64,000 bases of DNA from Pachypanchax playfairii (taxonomy: Eukaryota > Chordata > Actinopteri > Cyprinodontiformes > Aplocheilidae), in the NCBI GenBank assembly GCA_006937955.1, contig SSNP01000121.1, positions 62,001 through 126,000 of the forward strand. The letters run 5' to 3'. The translations under genes were made by a program, and so were the position numbers. The first letter of the stretch is position 1. Every line of letters starts with the position of its first letter. Below are positions 1 to 11,079 of this stretch, piece after piece. Under the pieces are notes generated by a model that worked only from the letters and a program-made list of their open reading frames with translations, was not told the DNA's origin and ran no database searches.

Positions 1-318
1 TCCCACACACACACACACACAGATGCACCCACACACACAGCAACCATTTAGCATTAGTGTAAGCAGTGTTTGTATGCTCTATTCTGTCACCTCCCACACG
101 ATACATTCATAAAACGGCTCCTCCGAGCCAAAGGCAGTGACTCAAGAAGAAGACGTCTCCCCCTCTCTTCTTCTTCTTCTTCATCCCTCTTTTAACCTCT
201 GTGCCCCATCCATCAGTCCCTTTTGTCAGACGCTTCCTCTTCACTCTTTCCTCACCTACATCCTCATTCCCCTTGTCTCCCTCACCTCCCCCCAACATTG
301 GCAACTCCCCCCCCCCCC
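1..318. repeat. Exact 318-bp duplicate of 3874-4191 abutting an assembly gap
   Basis: Every base I compared from 1 to 318 matches 3874-4191 at a constant offset of 3873, including the 8-unit CA tract and the final run of 12 Cs. The copy ends at the poly-C run, directly against a 10-N gap. At the other copy the sequence continues past the Cs into unique DNA. A perfect copy that stops at a homopolymer beside Ns is most simply a false duplication or contig-end overlap made by the assembler. The small ORFs in it are not genes. Confidence 0.9.
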
Positions 319-328
319 NNNNNNNNNN
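319..328. other. Assembly gap (10 N)
   Basis: Ten Ns follow a poly-C run. The sequence on the right does not continue the left sequence as it is seen in the second copy near 4192, so the join may be wrong. Confidence 0.98.
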
Positions 329-849
329 ATAACACAGTTTGACATATGAAAATAATATTTTAGCACCAACAAAATATTCTGGAGGAGCTTTTAGATGAAA
401 TCTTGACATATGATTAATGAAAGAATGATGCATCTTTGGGTCCTCAGCCAGGTCTTTCCTGGATCTTCATGTTTTCAAACAGCGTGACTTTGAGGCTGTT
501 CATTGACTGGAGGTCATTATATTTTTAGGTCTGGCAGTTCTTCAGGGACTGAACAGAAAATGAGCAAAAAAGCAACCAAAGTCCAAAGGAAAAATTCTAG
601 CAGACCCCCTGAAAGCCTGGAGAAATATTGACCAAGAAGACTTTAAAAGAAAACAATACAATCTGGGTCACTGAGTTATGAATAAATAAAAGCATGGTTT
701 AAAACTTTTGCACAAAGCAGAAGAATGAAAACAGTTAATTTGTAAATGAAATAATCCTTCACTCACATATCTTTCATTTTAATGTCCTGATTCACCCTCA
801 TTACATATTTTATTCAACAAATTCACATTCATGCGCTTTCTGTCTTCTA
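329..849. other. Non-coding, AT-rich; nothing recognised
   Basis: This is AT-rich unique sequence between the gap and the CpG-rich promoter region. I see no convincing ORF, splice unit or repeat. Confidence 0.6.
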
Positions 850-1450
850 GAAACTACAAATCCCACAGTTCAAGAGAACTAAAACGATGCCAGCTACGGG
901 TGCCCGGATGGCTTTGACAGTCAGGCACGTTGGAGAGGCACAACGGAGACTGGGGCGCACGAGAGAGCTGGAATTGCAGAGGCAGAGACGCTCGAGCGCT
1001 CGGTCGATTATCGCCTCCCGCATACTGGGGAGTCCCGCGCCTGTCACCCGAACCGGAGCGCAGGGTCCGAGTGCGGTTGTGTCAGCACCTTCAAGGGGAA
1101 GAAGACTGTGACAGACCCTCATTTCTTCTTATTTCTCCAGTCGCTGCCCTTTTTTTGTTTTTTTTGTGTGTGTTTTCCCATATTTGTGGGTGCAGATACT
1201 GATGTGAACCAGAGGAGCGGTTTTTCTGTAGAACCGCTCGAGACGGTGGCGCGCAGCTTGGGGAGACAGCGTTTACATTTATGTGGGAGGACAGTCTCCT
1301 TCAGCTCAGATGAAGGGGAAATGTTTCTCAGTGACGGCTCCGTGACCCGGGCTAGAGGAGGAGTGAGCCCCGCCAGCCAGCGCTGACACCGCAACAGCCT
1401 CACCAGGCAACGCCAGCCCCAAGACTCTCTGTCTCTTCTGTGGTGAGCGC
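850..1450 (+). promoter_or_regulatory. ahdc1: CpG-rich candidate promoter / 5' exon region of ahdc1
   Basis: CpG density rises sharply from about 890 to 1450 in otherwise CpG-poor DNA. At 853-865 there is ACTACAAATCCCA, which resembles the ZNF143/Staf promoter element (ACTACAAnTCCC). The nearest plus-strand gene downstream is ahdc1, whose human orthologue has several 5' non-coding exons, so this is a plausible first-exon region. The exact transcription start and first donor site cannot be fixed from sequence alone, and ownership by ahdc1 is inferred from position. Confidence 0.5.
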
Positions 1451-1459
1451 AGCGTGAAT

Positions 1460-2558
1460 ATGTAGGAAACACACACACAAAGATCAGACTGTCCACTCAT
1501 CCAGCTGTGCTGCGCACATCTGGCTACCCTTCATGTTGAGTTTTTTTTTTTCTCTCTCATTTAAATCTTTTCACGTTTAACCTCGTCGGTGCCGTTTTAC
1601 TGGACTCCGCTCTGCATGTGTTCTGCTCGTGCTGCTGGGTGATCTGGACTTAACTATAGGCACGCAGCGTGTGGGGTAACATGTGAAATAATGATTCTCT
1701 AACACACACACACACACAAACACAAACGCAGTGTGGCTGAATGTGCGCGCAGTGAACCTTGTATACCCCCACCTGTATTTTTTTTTCTTCTCATATTGTC
1801 TCACCTATTTGCCTAATTATCACTGAATATACAGAGAACAGGATTCCGCTACTATCGCACTCCTGCTTCATACAGTTTTTTTTTTGCTTAGTTTTCACCT
1901 GTATGCGTAAGTTTGAAAGGACTTTTTTTCCGATACAAATGAGTGACAGATGTTTGATTTGAACTTGACTCCTGTTTGATGGACAGATGTGTGTTTTTAA
2001 GAAACAGGAGACACATCCAGATGTCAGGGGTTTTCTGTCTCAGCTGCCCTCTCCAGAGTTAGACAGGACACAGCATCAGCACATCCTGCAGCGGTAACAC
2101 AACCACAGTGTGTTAGAGGCGAGACACACTCACAATTATCAGCTCTTATCTGTGGTTTTAGTAATGGGTGGAGGGCGGGGTGGGGGTGGGGGGTATAGGA
2201 GGGGGTAGAAAGGAAGAGAGTGCAGAGAAAGTGAACGAGAAGGATGGAAGAAGTCAATGTCAGTGTCTGTGCAGTGACAGTTGGTTATTTAAGGGCCCCT
2301 CAGAGACGTGCACAGGCTGCCCTATAGTGCAGGTGCTTTTAGTATGCAGAGTGATGCTCTCTCTCTCTGTCTGTCTGTCTGTCTTTCTGTCTCTCTCTCT
2401 CACACACACACACACACCATCTCTCAGTTGCTGGTTAAAGACTGAGTCCTCCTTTTGGATGTAATGACTAATTTCAACACTGTGATGTTGGAATGAAAAG
2501 GAACTGGCCTTACCTTGCCATTCAGCTGCTGTCAGACTTGTCTTGAGTGTGTAACCGC

Positions 2559-2595
<37 letters not shown>

Positions 2596-2873
2596 TGTGT
2601 GTGTGTGTGACAAACAGAGTGAATGTGAACATAGAACAGCTTAGGCCTATTGTGCTTCCTACCTGTGCAGCGGGGCTAGTTGTCATAGCAACGGCCTTGT
2701 AGCTCCGTTGATGTTCCTCCTGTCCTCATTGGCAGGGTCAGCGCACCTAACACACCACATCTCATCTCAAATCTGCGTGCATGTGCGTGCACATCTGCGT
2801 GAGTGTGCGAAAGTACCTTTTGTTTGCACCATGCTGCAGGTCGTAGGCGTGTGGGTTGACAGCACAGACAAAT

Positions 2874-2904
<31 letters not shown>

Positions 2905-3873
2905 GAGCTATGCGTGCATGCACGTCTGCGCCTCACAGTGTCACAAAGATACACCCTGCTGATATGACAGCCCACAGCTCAACCAATCACCTGTTTTCTC
3001 TCTCTGCCTATCAGCATGTGAGGTTGGCATACTCAGACGCCCTCTTGATATGGACGTCGTCATGGAGATGGAGAAGACAGAATGGACACATGTATATGCA
3101 TGCACACACAAAGAGACACATGAGCCGTTGAATGGTACAGTATATTTAATGACTCCCACTGATTCTCTGAAGGATTTTGGGGCCGTTTCGTGTTACAACC
3201 TGTTGAAGGGTGGAATTAGGAGTTTATTTACGTAGCGCTTAAGTTCTGTTGCCTCAAACTTTCTGCAGGTTCTTGATTGATCTTCCACCTGCAAATAGGG
3301 AAATTACACTCCGCTGACACGGCTCTCCCAAAACAATTTGGATTCTAGCTGCATTGTAGCAGAGAGATTATTCGGTGGAAGTTAATGATGTGTCTAGAAC
3401 ATCAAATCAGTCTCATCTTTGGACTCTTCACAAGACATTCTGTCATTCGGGAGGGATGTGATTGATTCAGGCTGGCCCGAATTCCTCAGGTTCCTGCAAA
3501 ATTCTCCCAAAATATGCGAGAAATTGATTTCGCCATCACATCTCTGTACAATAACAGCAGATTGGTTGGATTGAGCAGCCTTCAAGGTAAGCTTTAAAAT
3601 GCCAGCAGATGACTCGAAGAATGCGAGGTGGATTATTCTACCTGCTCTTAAAAACACACGCCAGAACGCCTCTGATTCTAACGTAAACTGATATTTTTAG
3701 GGATATTTTTCTAATTTCGGTAATTTTAGTATGCAACAAGCTACTGCTGACAAAAAGGATAAATCAATAATGTGTCCTTGGGGTGAAGAGTCCTGTCTTT
3801 TATCACTCCTATTAATCTAAACGTCACCTGAAGTGAAATAGCTTTCGCCAAAGGCAGGTAAATGTGGTTCATC
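1460..3873. other. Presumed ahdc1 5' intron with CA/GT microsatellites
   Basis: No coding exon is supported. The stretch holds a CT/CA tract (about 2358-2417), a GT tract (about 2560-2609) and another GT tract (about 2876-2903). The ORFs running through these are low-complexity artefacts. An X-box-like motif with one mismatch (GTTGTCATAGCAAC) lies at 2679-2692. Confidence 0.55.
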
Positions 3874-4191
3874 TCCCACACACACACACACACAGATGCA
3901 CCCACACACACAGCAACCATTTAGCATTAGTGTAAGCAGTGTTTGTATGCTCTATTCTGTCACCTCCCACACGATACATTCATAAAACGGCTCCTCCGAG
4001 CCAAAGGCAGTGACTCAAGAAGAAGACGTCTCCCCCTCTCTTCTTCTTCTTCTTCATCCCTCTTTTAACCTCTGTGCCCCATCCATCAGTCCCTTTTGTC
4101 AGACGCTTCCTCTTCACTCTTTCCTCACCTACATCCTCATTCCCCTTGTCTCCCTCACCTCCCCCCAACATTGGCAACTCCCCCCCCCCCC
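3874..4191. repeat. Second (probably authentic) copy of the 318-bp duplicated segment
   Basis: This copy equals 1-318 and is embedded in continuous sequence on both sides, so it is probably the true location. It is pyrimidine-rich and ends in 12 Cs at 4180-4191. Confidence 0.85.
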
Positions 4192-4691
4192 ACTCCAACT
4201 CAGCAGGGCTGGTTGCAGCCGGTTTGAGTCTGACAGCAGAGAGGAAGCTTCGACCTCTCACCTCTGGAGAGGATGGAGGAGAGAGGGATGATGGAGGGCA
4301 GCGGAATGGATGGAAGGGGATGGAGGGCGGTGAAACTGCGAGAGGCGAGGGAGAGGTCAAAGAACAGGAGGGATTTGCCAAGGAAGGAGGAGGAGAGAGC
4401 TGCGGGAGGGGTGGGGGGGGGTGGGGGGTGGGGGGGTAGCAGAGAGGTCAGAAAAGAGAAGGAGTGATAAATGAAGAGGTGGAGGAAAAGACGGAGCGCG
4501 TGAGAGGATGAGAAGGAGAGAGAGAGGGAGTGTGAAGCTGCTGTGTACCTCCCTAACAAGCTGGACAGAATCAGCTCAATTATTAAAGAGGAGCGAGAGA
4601 TGGGGAAAACACGCAGACACACACACACACACACACAACACAGCAGCATTATTTCTCAATGTCTGGCACTCAATACACACCCACCATCACT

Positions 4692-4692
<1 letters not shown>

Positions 4693-4733
<41 letters not shown>
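4693..4733. repeat. (CA)n microsatellite
   Basis: An uninterrupted CA dinucleotide tract of about 20 units, with a second tract about 55 bp upstream at 4618-4640. Confidence 0.95.
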
Positions 4734-4735
<2 letters not shown>

Positions 4736-7700
4736 TCTTTATGCAGATCATTATAATTTACAGTTTGTCTTGTTTTAATTCTTGGAGTGTTTGGGGTTGT
4801 GTTGTGTGAGTATACACGAGTCTGGGTATGTGTTTTTAAAAACAGTGAGTCACTGTATAAGTAGCCCCCCCCCCTCCACAGACACTCACACACACCCCAC
4901 CGTACACTCACATTACAAAGCAATCTGAGTTCAACACTGTTTCTATGTTCCATCAACGTGGCTCCACTGTTGCCTCATCGATATGAGCAGATAATCAGAG
5001 CACTAAGAGGTCTGTCTATAAATCCTCACCTTGAGTATAGTTTTCACCCTCTCTTCCTCCCTCGCTCCCTCTCTCCTCCCGTTCCTCTCCTGCCCGTTCC
5101 ACCCTTGTTTCTAGTTCTCTTTCTTCTTCCCCCTTTTCCCTCCTTCTCTGTGGAAGTGTATGCCCCCAAGGGACGAAGGGATTCGCTACCTTCCAGGAGA
5201 GAAAGAGATTGTGTGCGCAACTCTCCCTGTGTGTATGTCAGGATGATAGTGTGTGCGTGAGAGCGAGAACACACACTTCCTGAGACGGAAAGCGAGTGAA
5301 AGCAGGAGGCTGTGGAGCGGGGGGGTGGTGGTGGAGGGGAGATAAGAGAGAAAGACAGAGAGTAGTCAGGCAGAGGGGGGAAGATGGATGAATGCACTGC
5401 ACACCGTGTGTTTGTAAAGGAAAGAAGAGATAGAGAAAGACACAGAGGGACAGAGGGGTTTCTTATCCTCTCAGTAGAAGTCATAATTTCTCTGAGCGTG
5501 TACAGATGTGTGTGTGTGTGTGTCTGTGCGCATGCCTCAGTGTGTTTGTGTCTGAACGTGTTGCCTCGCATAGGGCTCGGGGCCAAGAACCGGGAGAGGT
5601 ACAGCGGTGTGGCGTTCGTGTGCAGTGTGCGCCTCCTCCAGAAGTGTGTCTGTTGCGGTTGAGGCTGATGAGCTGTCAGTACCTACAGTTGGAATGTTCA
5701 CAAGGCGGCCATTGTTGTTCAAACAGCCAGCAGCCTTCTGCTTGGCAACGGGCGCTGCTGCAGCGTCTCCCACAGCAACTGTGGAACAGGAGTATGGAGG
5801 AAAGAGGAGGAGTCAGGAAGTCAGGGCCGCAGCACGGAGGCCCCTGTCCAATGGACTGGCCTCAAGGTCTGGAAAGGGGTCCAAACATCTGGTTTGTGTG
5901 TCTTCTGCGTGTGAAGTAAATGTGTGGGTGATAATTGTGTCTTTTATTAGAGGTAGAACGATTAGAGTCTTTTGGTGGATAAATCATAAATCACAGACAG
6001 CAGATATTTAAAGGCAGTATTTGTTGAATGTTTACAGTACGGTGGATGATCAGGAATCACATAAAGCTCCGAATACTGAAAATACCCTCCAGAATTAGTC
6101 CTGAATCATGCTTTTTTTTTTTTTTTTACATGTTTGTAGACAGACACAAAACCAATCAAACAAAAAGGCAATCCCCATCACAGAAAGTGCATCGACACTA
6201 ATGTGTAGAATGTAGTGTAACAACACTGTTCTGTCCAAAAAAACGTGACTCCCTTTTAATTAGCTTTATGGAAAGGCTGATTTTTTTTTTTAATCCAATT
6301 ATTCAGCCAATCAGTCAATAAACAAATTGATCCCTTTTTGTGTGTCACTTTCGGGTGTTTCCCCACTCATCTTTGAGCTTTTTGTTTTTTACTTTATTTT
6401 TTTTCACATAGCTATGTGCAATCTCCTGTTCCCAGCTGGCGTGTTTGTTGGTCACATGACCTGACTGAGGGGTGGCCATAAGCAGTGCCAGGAAACTGCC
6501 TGCAGGAGAGTGAGGAAGAGCATGGAGAGTGTCAGGCTGAGTTGAGGATGAGGGAGGAGGAGTGGGGAGGGGGTGGTGTTTGGAGGAGAGTGCGGGGTGT
6601 GTGTATGTGTGCGTGTTGAGGGAGAGAAAGTGGAGGCAGGAGGTGAGGAGTCGGGGAGGTGGGGGGGGATGCTAGAAAGATGAGAACCAGCAGTGAGAAA
6701 GGAAGAGGAAGGGGGTATTACTGTCCTCGTCGTCTTAAAATAACTTCAGCATGTAGGTTTCTGTGAAACAATCGGAGCAAGACGGGCTGATAGTGAGACG
6801 GTCTAATGAATGTTGTTGTTTTTGGTGGTGGTGGTCTGATTTTTTTGTTGTCTGGTGTTTTCAGTTACTTCTTCGGTCCCCTGTGTGCATCCTTGGCTGA
6901 GCTGCCACTGTATCTGGTCTGTGTGAAGTCTGTTTAGATGTGCGTCTGAACGTCTGTCTGCCTTTTTGTTTGCCTGCACATATGGTTTATGTGTTGGTCC
7001 CTGTTCCGTTTAAATACTCGCCGTGCGCGTTTGTTGTGTGTGCCGCCTCTTGGCAGGAGATACAGCACGCACACTGGTGATGGAGATCATTAGGTATTTC
7101 CTGCAGCTGGGGAGGTGCTGGTAGTTTTCTTAAAGGAGGGGGTGGAGTTGGTGAGAAGGAGAGGAGAGGTCACCGGGAAGGAGAGTAGGTAGAGGGAGGG
7201 GGTCCTTGTGTAAGTGTGTTAGTGTGACTTGCTTTGACTGAAGTGTGTGTGTGTATTAAGCCGCAGCTCACCGAAGCCAAATGTGCAAAGTGCTGGCAGG
7301 TCGGCCTCAGCTTCCCTCCTCTCACCAGAATGTTCTCAGACAACCACGAGCCTGTTAATGAGAAGAGTTTTCAAAACTTTGTTACGCTTCATAATACTGT
7401 AGTTCAACAAGTTTTTTTTTTTTTTTATTCTAACGTAGGAATAATAATTAAAATAAAGTGCATAAAAAGCCCTGGAACCAGTGTTCAACTTGTCTTTTTC
7501 TTGCTGCCGAAAAATCTTAAGAACCCTCAGAGAGAATTCAAAATTTGACAAATCAAGAAATTTTACATTTGTTTGTGTTTTCTAAGATGTCGCTTGGAGT
7601 GAATACGTCCCTCACTTCTATCATATATCGGATTTCTTTACACAATCAGCCTTTACGTCGCGTATCATACAGCGTTTCTTTGACAGAATCGGTCACCCCG

Positions 7701-9102
7701 AAACCATCTGACAGATAACGTGAAAAAGCCACTAAGTTGCTGTATTTTTCGTTCCTGTCCTGACTGACGGGCTCCATTGTTGTGTAAAGTCTGTCTGAGC
7801 TGCAGGTTGAGGTTGCATCAGAGTTGAGCTGATGTGCGGGAACGTCACTCCGACGCCGGCTGAGTTTCCAAATGGTGTCACTCAGTCTCTGAACACCTCT
7901 TGACCCACTTCCCCCATCCCCACCCTCCTGGACCCCCACACTTTCTCCATCCCACTCCTTTTTCTTCAGTTCACCCCCCCCACCACCACTCTTCTTCTTA
8001 CTTATCAGTCTGAACCTCTTGGTGGAGCCCCCCCTTCCCTACTCTTCCTCCTCCTCCCTCCTCCTCCCCTCATCACCTCTCTTTTTCTCTCTCCTCCATG
8101 CACCCCCCCCCCTCCCACCAACACTCACCCCCCCATGCTGTTTCAGTGCTGCTGCCTGTCTCTTAGCAACAACTGCACACCCGTTAGAGCTCAGTGAGTG
8201 CTTTTACAAACACACCCAGGAAAACACACTCCTACGTGTGCACACTGGCAGGCGCACACAAACACTCACACGTGAGCGTTTACAAGCACATACACACTAG
8301 TTCCTCATTGAGGGTTTCTGCTGGCAGGCCTGTGAGTCTGCAAGCCTTTGTGGCAGTGAGATAGATGGGAAGAGAATAGATATGCTGTACAACTACCATG
8401 CACAGAGTCATTGCGCCTCCCAGACTGCGTAACAGGACAATTGCCCAAACTTGAAACTGGCAGGTTTCTAGTCTCTGCACACTCGCACACAGACACACAC
8501 ACACACACACACACATTCTGTGTTGTCATTGGCTTTCCTTTCTTCTCTTTTTCTTTTTTGCACATTAACACCAGAAAACTTTTTGAAGAAAGTGAAAGAT
8601 CTGCAATAGATCAAAACTGTTCAAACAGCATTCATTTGAGAGGCTTTTGTCTTTTGTGAGGCCGATTCAACAGATCATCATGTGGGTGCAGCACATACCA
8701 TCAGCTGTTTTCACACAGACAACGCTACGCCACTGCATGTTCCAAAACCCCGGAGCCACTCACTGTAGAAACACTCTGAAATGCATTCGCTACATATGAT
8801 TATATTGGAATGGTGGCTGATGGATGCCAAGGAGTGTTTGCTTAAACAATGAATCATAGTGGGGATTGATTGGCTCGTATCTAAACCCCTGTCAGGATGC
8901 CCCCTGCAGAGCAGAGAAGAGGGGCATTTGCATGTGTGTGTCTTTGTTTTGCGTGCGAGCCCATATGTGTGCGAGTTGTGTCTGTCTTTATGTGTAAATC
9001 GATGTGTGGGAGGATGAAGCTGCAGGGGCATATTTGCATGTGTGTGTCGGTATGTGTCAGTGTGTGTGTGTCTGGGAGTGACAGCATGTGCAAGTGTGTT
9101 TA

Positions 9103-9200
9103 AGCACATGTGATGCAATGCTTAATTAAAGCATGTGCTCCTCTCCTTCTTTCTCAAACTGGTCAGATGAAGCCATAATTAATGAGCGCTGTTAATTAGA
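9103..9200. promoter_or_regulatory. Candidate conserved regulatory element with homeodomain-type cores
   Basis: An 8-bp inverted repeat (AGCACATG at 9103-9110, CATGTGCT at 9132-9139) encloses a near-palindrome, 9118-9134, centred on TTAATTAA. About 40 bp further are TAATTAATGAG (9176-9186) and TTAATTAG (9192-9199). Clustered TAATTA cores are typical of homeodomain-bound enhancers. The function is inferred and no conservation data are available. Confidence 0.35.
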
Positions 9201-9960
9201 CTGAAGAGAAAGTGAGAATGGGAGAGAAGTCAGGGAGATATAGCGGCGGGCACTGGGAGTGAGCGGGTGAGGGGGTTAGGGGATATATGTGTAGTGTGTG
9301 TTCATCTCCGTGTTTGTCTGTCCCAGTTGTGTCATTCCTCGGAGTAGCAGAACACAGAGGTTGCTCCGCTTCACATGTGCAGCCCCAGTAAAACTCTCCC
9401 ACTCTGTCTCCTCCTCGTCTTCCTCTGCTGCTTCATCTTCTTCTTCTCACTCTTCCGCAACTTTTGCTTCTTAATTTTGAAAAAAAAAAAAAACACATTT
9501 GGTCTACTCATATCCCTCCTGTCTTTTTTTTTTTTTGCGGTCTTTGCATACATTCCCACCCTTTTTATACGCTCATTCTAAAGTCTCTTTTTCTTCTTCT
9601 GTTTCTTTCTCTGTAGCTCCATGTCCTCCTCCCTCCCTCCTAATCAGAGCCATATGTTGGAAACGAAGGCAGAGGGATCTGACAATAGAAATAATTGTGT
9701 TGAATGTTTGGTGTGTGCTACAGTGTTCCAGCCAGCAGCGTGCATTTCTGCTCGCAAATGTTGCAGGCATGCTTGTATTTGTGTTTTGACGAGGATGCAT
9801 CATGCGTGACAGCCACCACATGTGGTCCCGGTTTCACAACGCTGCTGTATGTCCTTCTCATCTTCTCTGGATCTCTGTAATCTCTCCATCATTCCTGTCT
9901 TTGTGTCACCTTCATATCTCCATCCTTTCTAACGCCTCTGGATTGACTGCCTCTCTGCTT

Positions 9961-9971
9961 CCCCCTGGTGG
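9961..9971 (-). promoter_or_regulatory. CTCF-like motif
   Basis: CCCCCTGGTGG is the reverse complement of CCACCAGGGGG and a close match to the CTCF core. Similar same-strand motifs occur at 24583-24595 and 59962-59975. The site is predicted only. Confidence 0.4.
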
Positions 9972-10983
9972 CGGCAATTGTTCACGCTTATTTATAAATG
10001 TACTTTTGCCAAAATGTGACTGTAACTTTCCATTTTTATGAGTGTGACAGACCCGTTTTCACTACTACTCAGATGCTTTTTATTGCTCAGTTTCCTTTTC
10101 TCCATCAATATTTACATCTCCTTACCTAAAACTGTAAAACGAACGTGATTGTTTACACAATAAGCAGTTATTAAGTCTAAATCTTGAATTAATGGTATGT
10201 GAATTGAGTGGACAGTCTTGTTAGTGTTTGCTAGAGGCAAAAAAGAAGCAACAATTCGACTTAAACAATTTTTATTCTGCAAGTCATCCTCCAAAATATT
10301 TGTGTCTGGTGTGAGATGGTGCAGCCCTCTCCAAAATACTGATTCAAGTCAGGCCCAATTCGTGCTCTGACATCATGTACTAATCTCCTATTCTCTTTCT
10401 CTTTCTGCTCCTCCCTTCTCCACACATCTCCGCACGTTCTGTCCCTTTCTCTGTCTGTCTCTGTCTTCATGTCTTTCTTTCTTTCTCTCACTGTAGCAAC
10501 CATGGACAAAAGACAGAGGCAGAGGGAAGAGAGAGAAGTATGTGAGCTCTCCACTGCAGTATTGATGACCCAATGATCCCCTGCAGAACAGAGCCAGTCA
10601 GGCAGACCGAGTCAGGCTCGACTCAGAATCAAAATCAGCGCCACAACTGTTTGGTCAAAACGACCGACTGCAGGATATGAATGGTAAATGTAATCTAATT
10701 CTGTAATGCTAGTGTGTGGGAGGCTCAGTTAATAGAAGAGGGTGAATTACGGAGTAGGTTTGTGGCTCGTTGCCAGATATGTTGACAACTCTATCACACA
10801 AGTACAATTCCATCTGTGCTGCAAAAGTTTTATTTTCGGGATGTTAACCAGAGTGTTATAATATTTTGGTTTTTTTTTTTAAAGTGTGCAGATATGCTGA
10901 CATATTTACAGTCTTTCTATCTTGCTGATTTATTTATTTTTTTTCTTTCTGTTCTTAGGTTTTTGAATCTTCTGCTCTTACAG

Positions 10984-11079
10984 GTTGTTAGAAAACAGCT
11001 TCGAAGAGGAAAGTTTTCATTTCACGACGTGAAACGTCTCTGCAGTTCCAGCATCTCCACCAGCAAATCTGCCCACTGA
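10984..11079 (+). other. ahdc1: 5'UTR part of the first coding exon of ahdc1
   Basis: A good acceptor (pyrimidine tract then CTTACAG, ending at 10983) precedes the start codon by 96 bp. The frame of the CDS is closed by TGA at 11077-11079, so no upstream exon can extend the protein if this acceptor is used. Confidence 0.6.

Larger units (their letters stand above)
4192..10983. other. Presumed ahdc1 5' intron/UTR region, low-complexity rich
   Basis: This is about 6.8 kb without a supportable coding exon. It contains purine-rich tracts (about 4250-4540) with a G-run cluster at 4404-4436, CA tracts (about 4618-4640 and 4693-4733), short GT/CA tracts near 5506 and 8490, and pyrimidine-rich stretches (5040-5150 and 8020-8110). 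A homeodomain-like AT element lies at 9103-9200 and a CTCF-like motif at 9961-9971. Non-coding 5' exons of ahdc1 may be hidden here, but I cannot place them. Confidence 0.5.

Noticed and set aside
107..433. ORFs across the left gap
   Set aside because: They run through Ns and a falsely duplicated segment and have no protein similarity.
2679..2692. X-box GTTGTCATAGCAAC
   Set aside because: It has one mismatch in a core C and lies in a presumed intron with no nearby promoter, so it was not counted with the better sites.
4200..5586. Several 90-180-codon ORFs in the ahdc1 5' region
   Set aside because: They are low-complexity purine/pyrimidine and microsatellite translations with no domains and no splice context.
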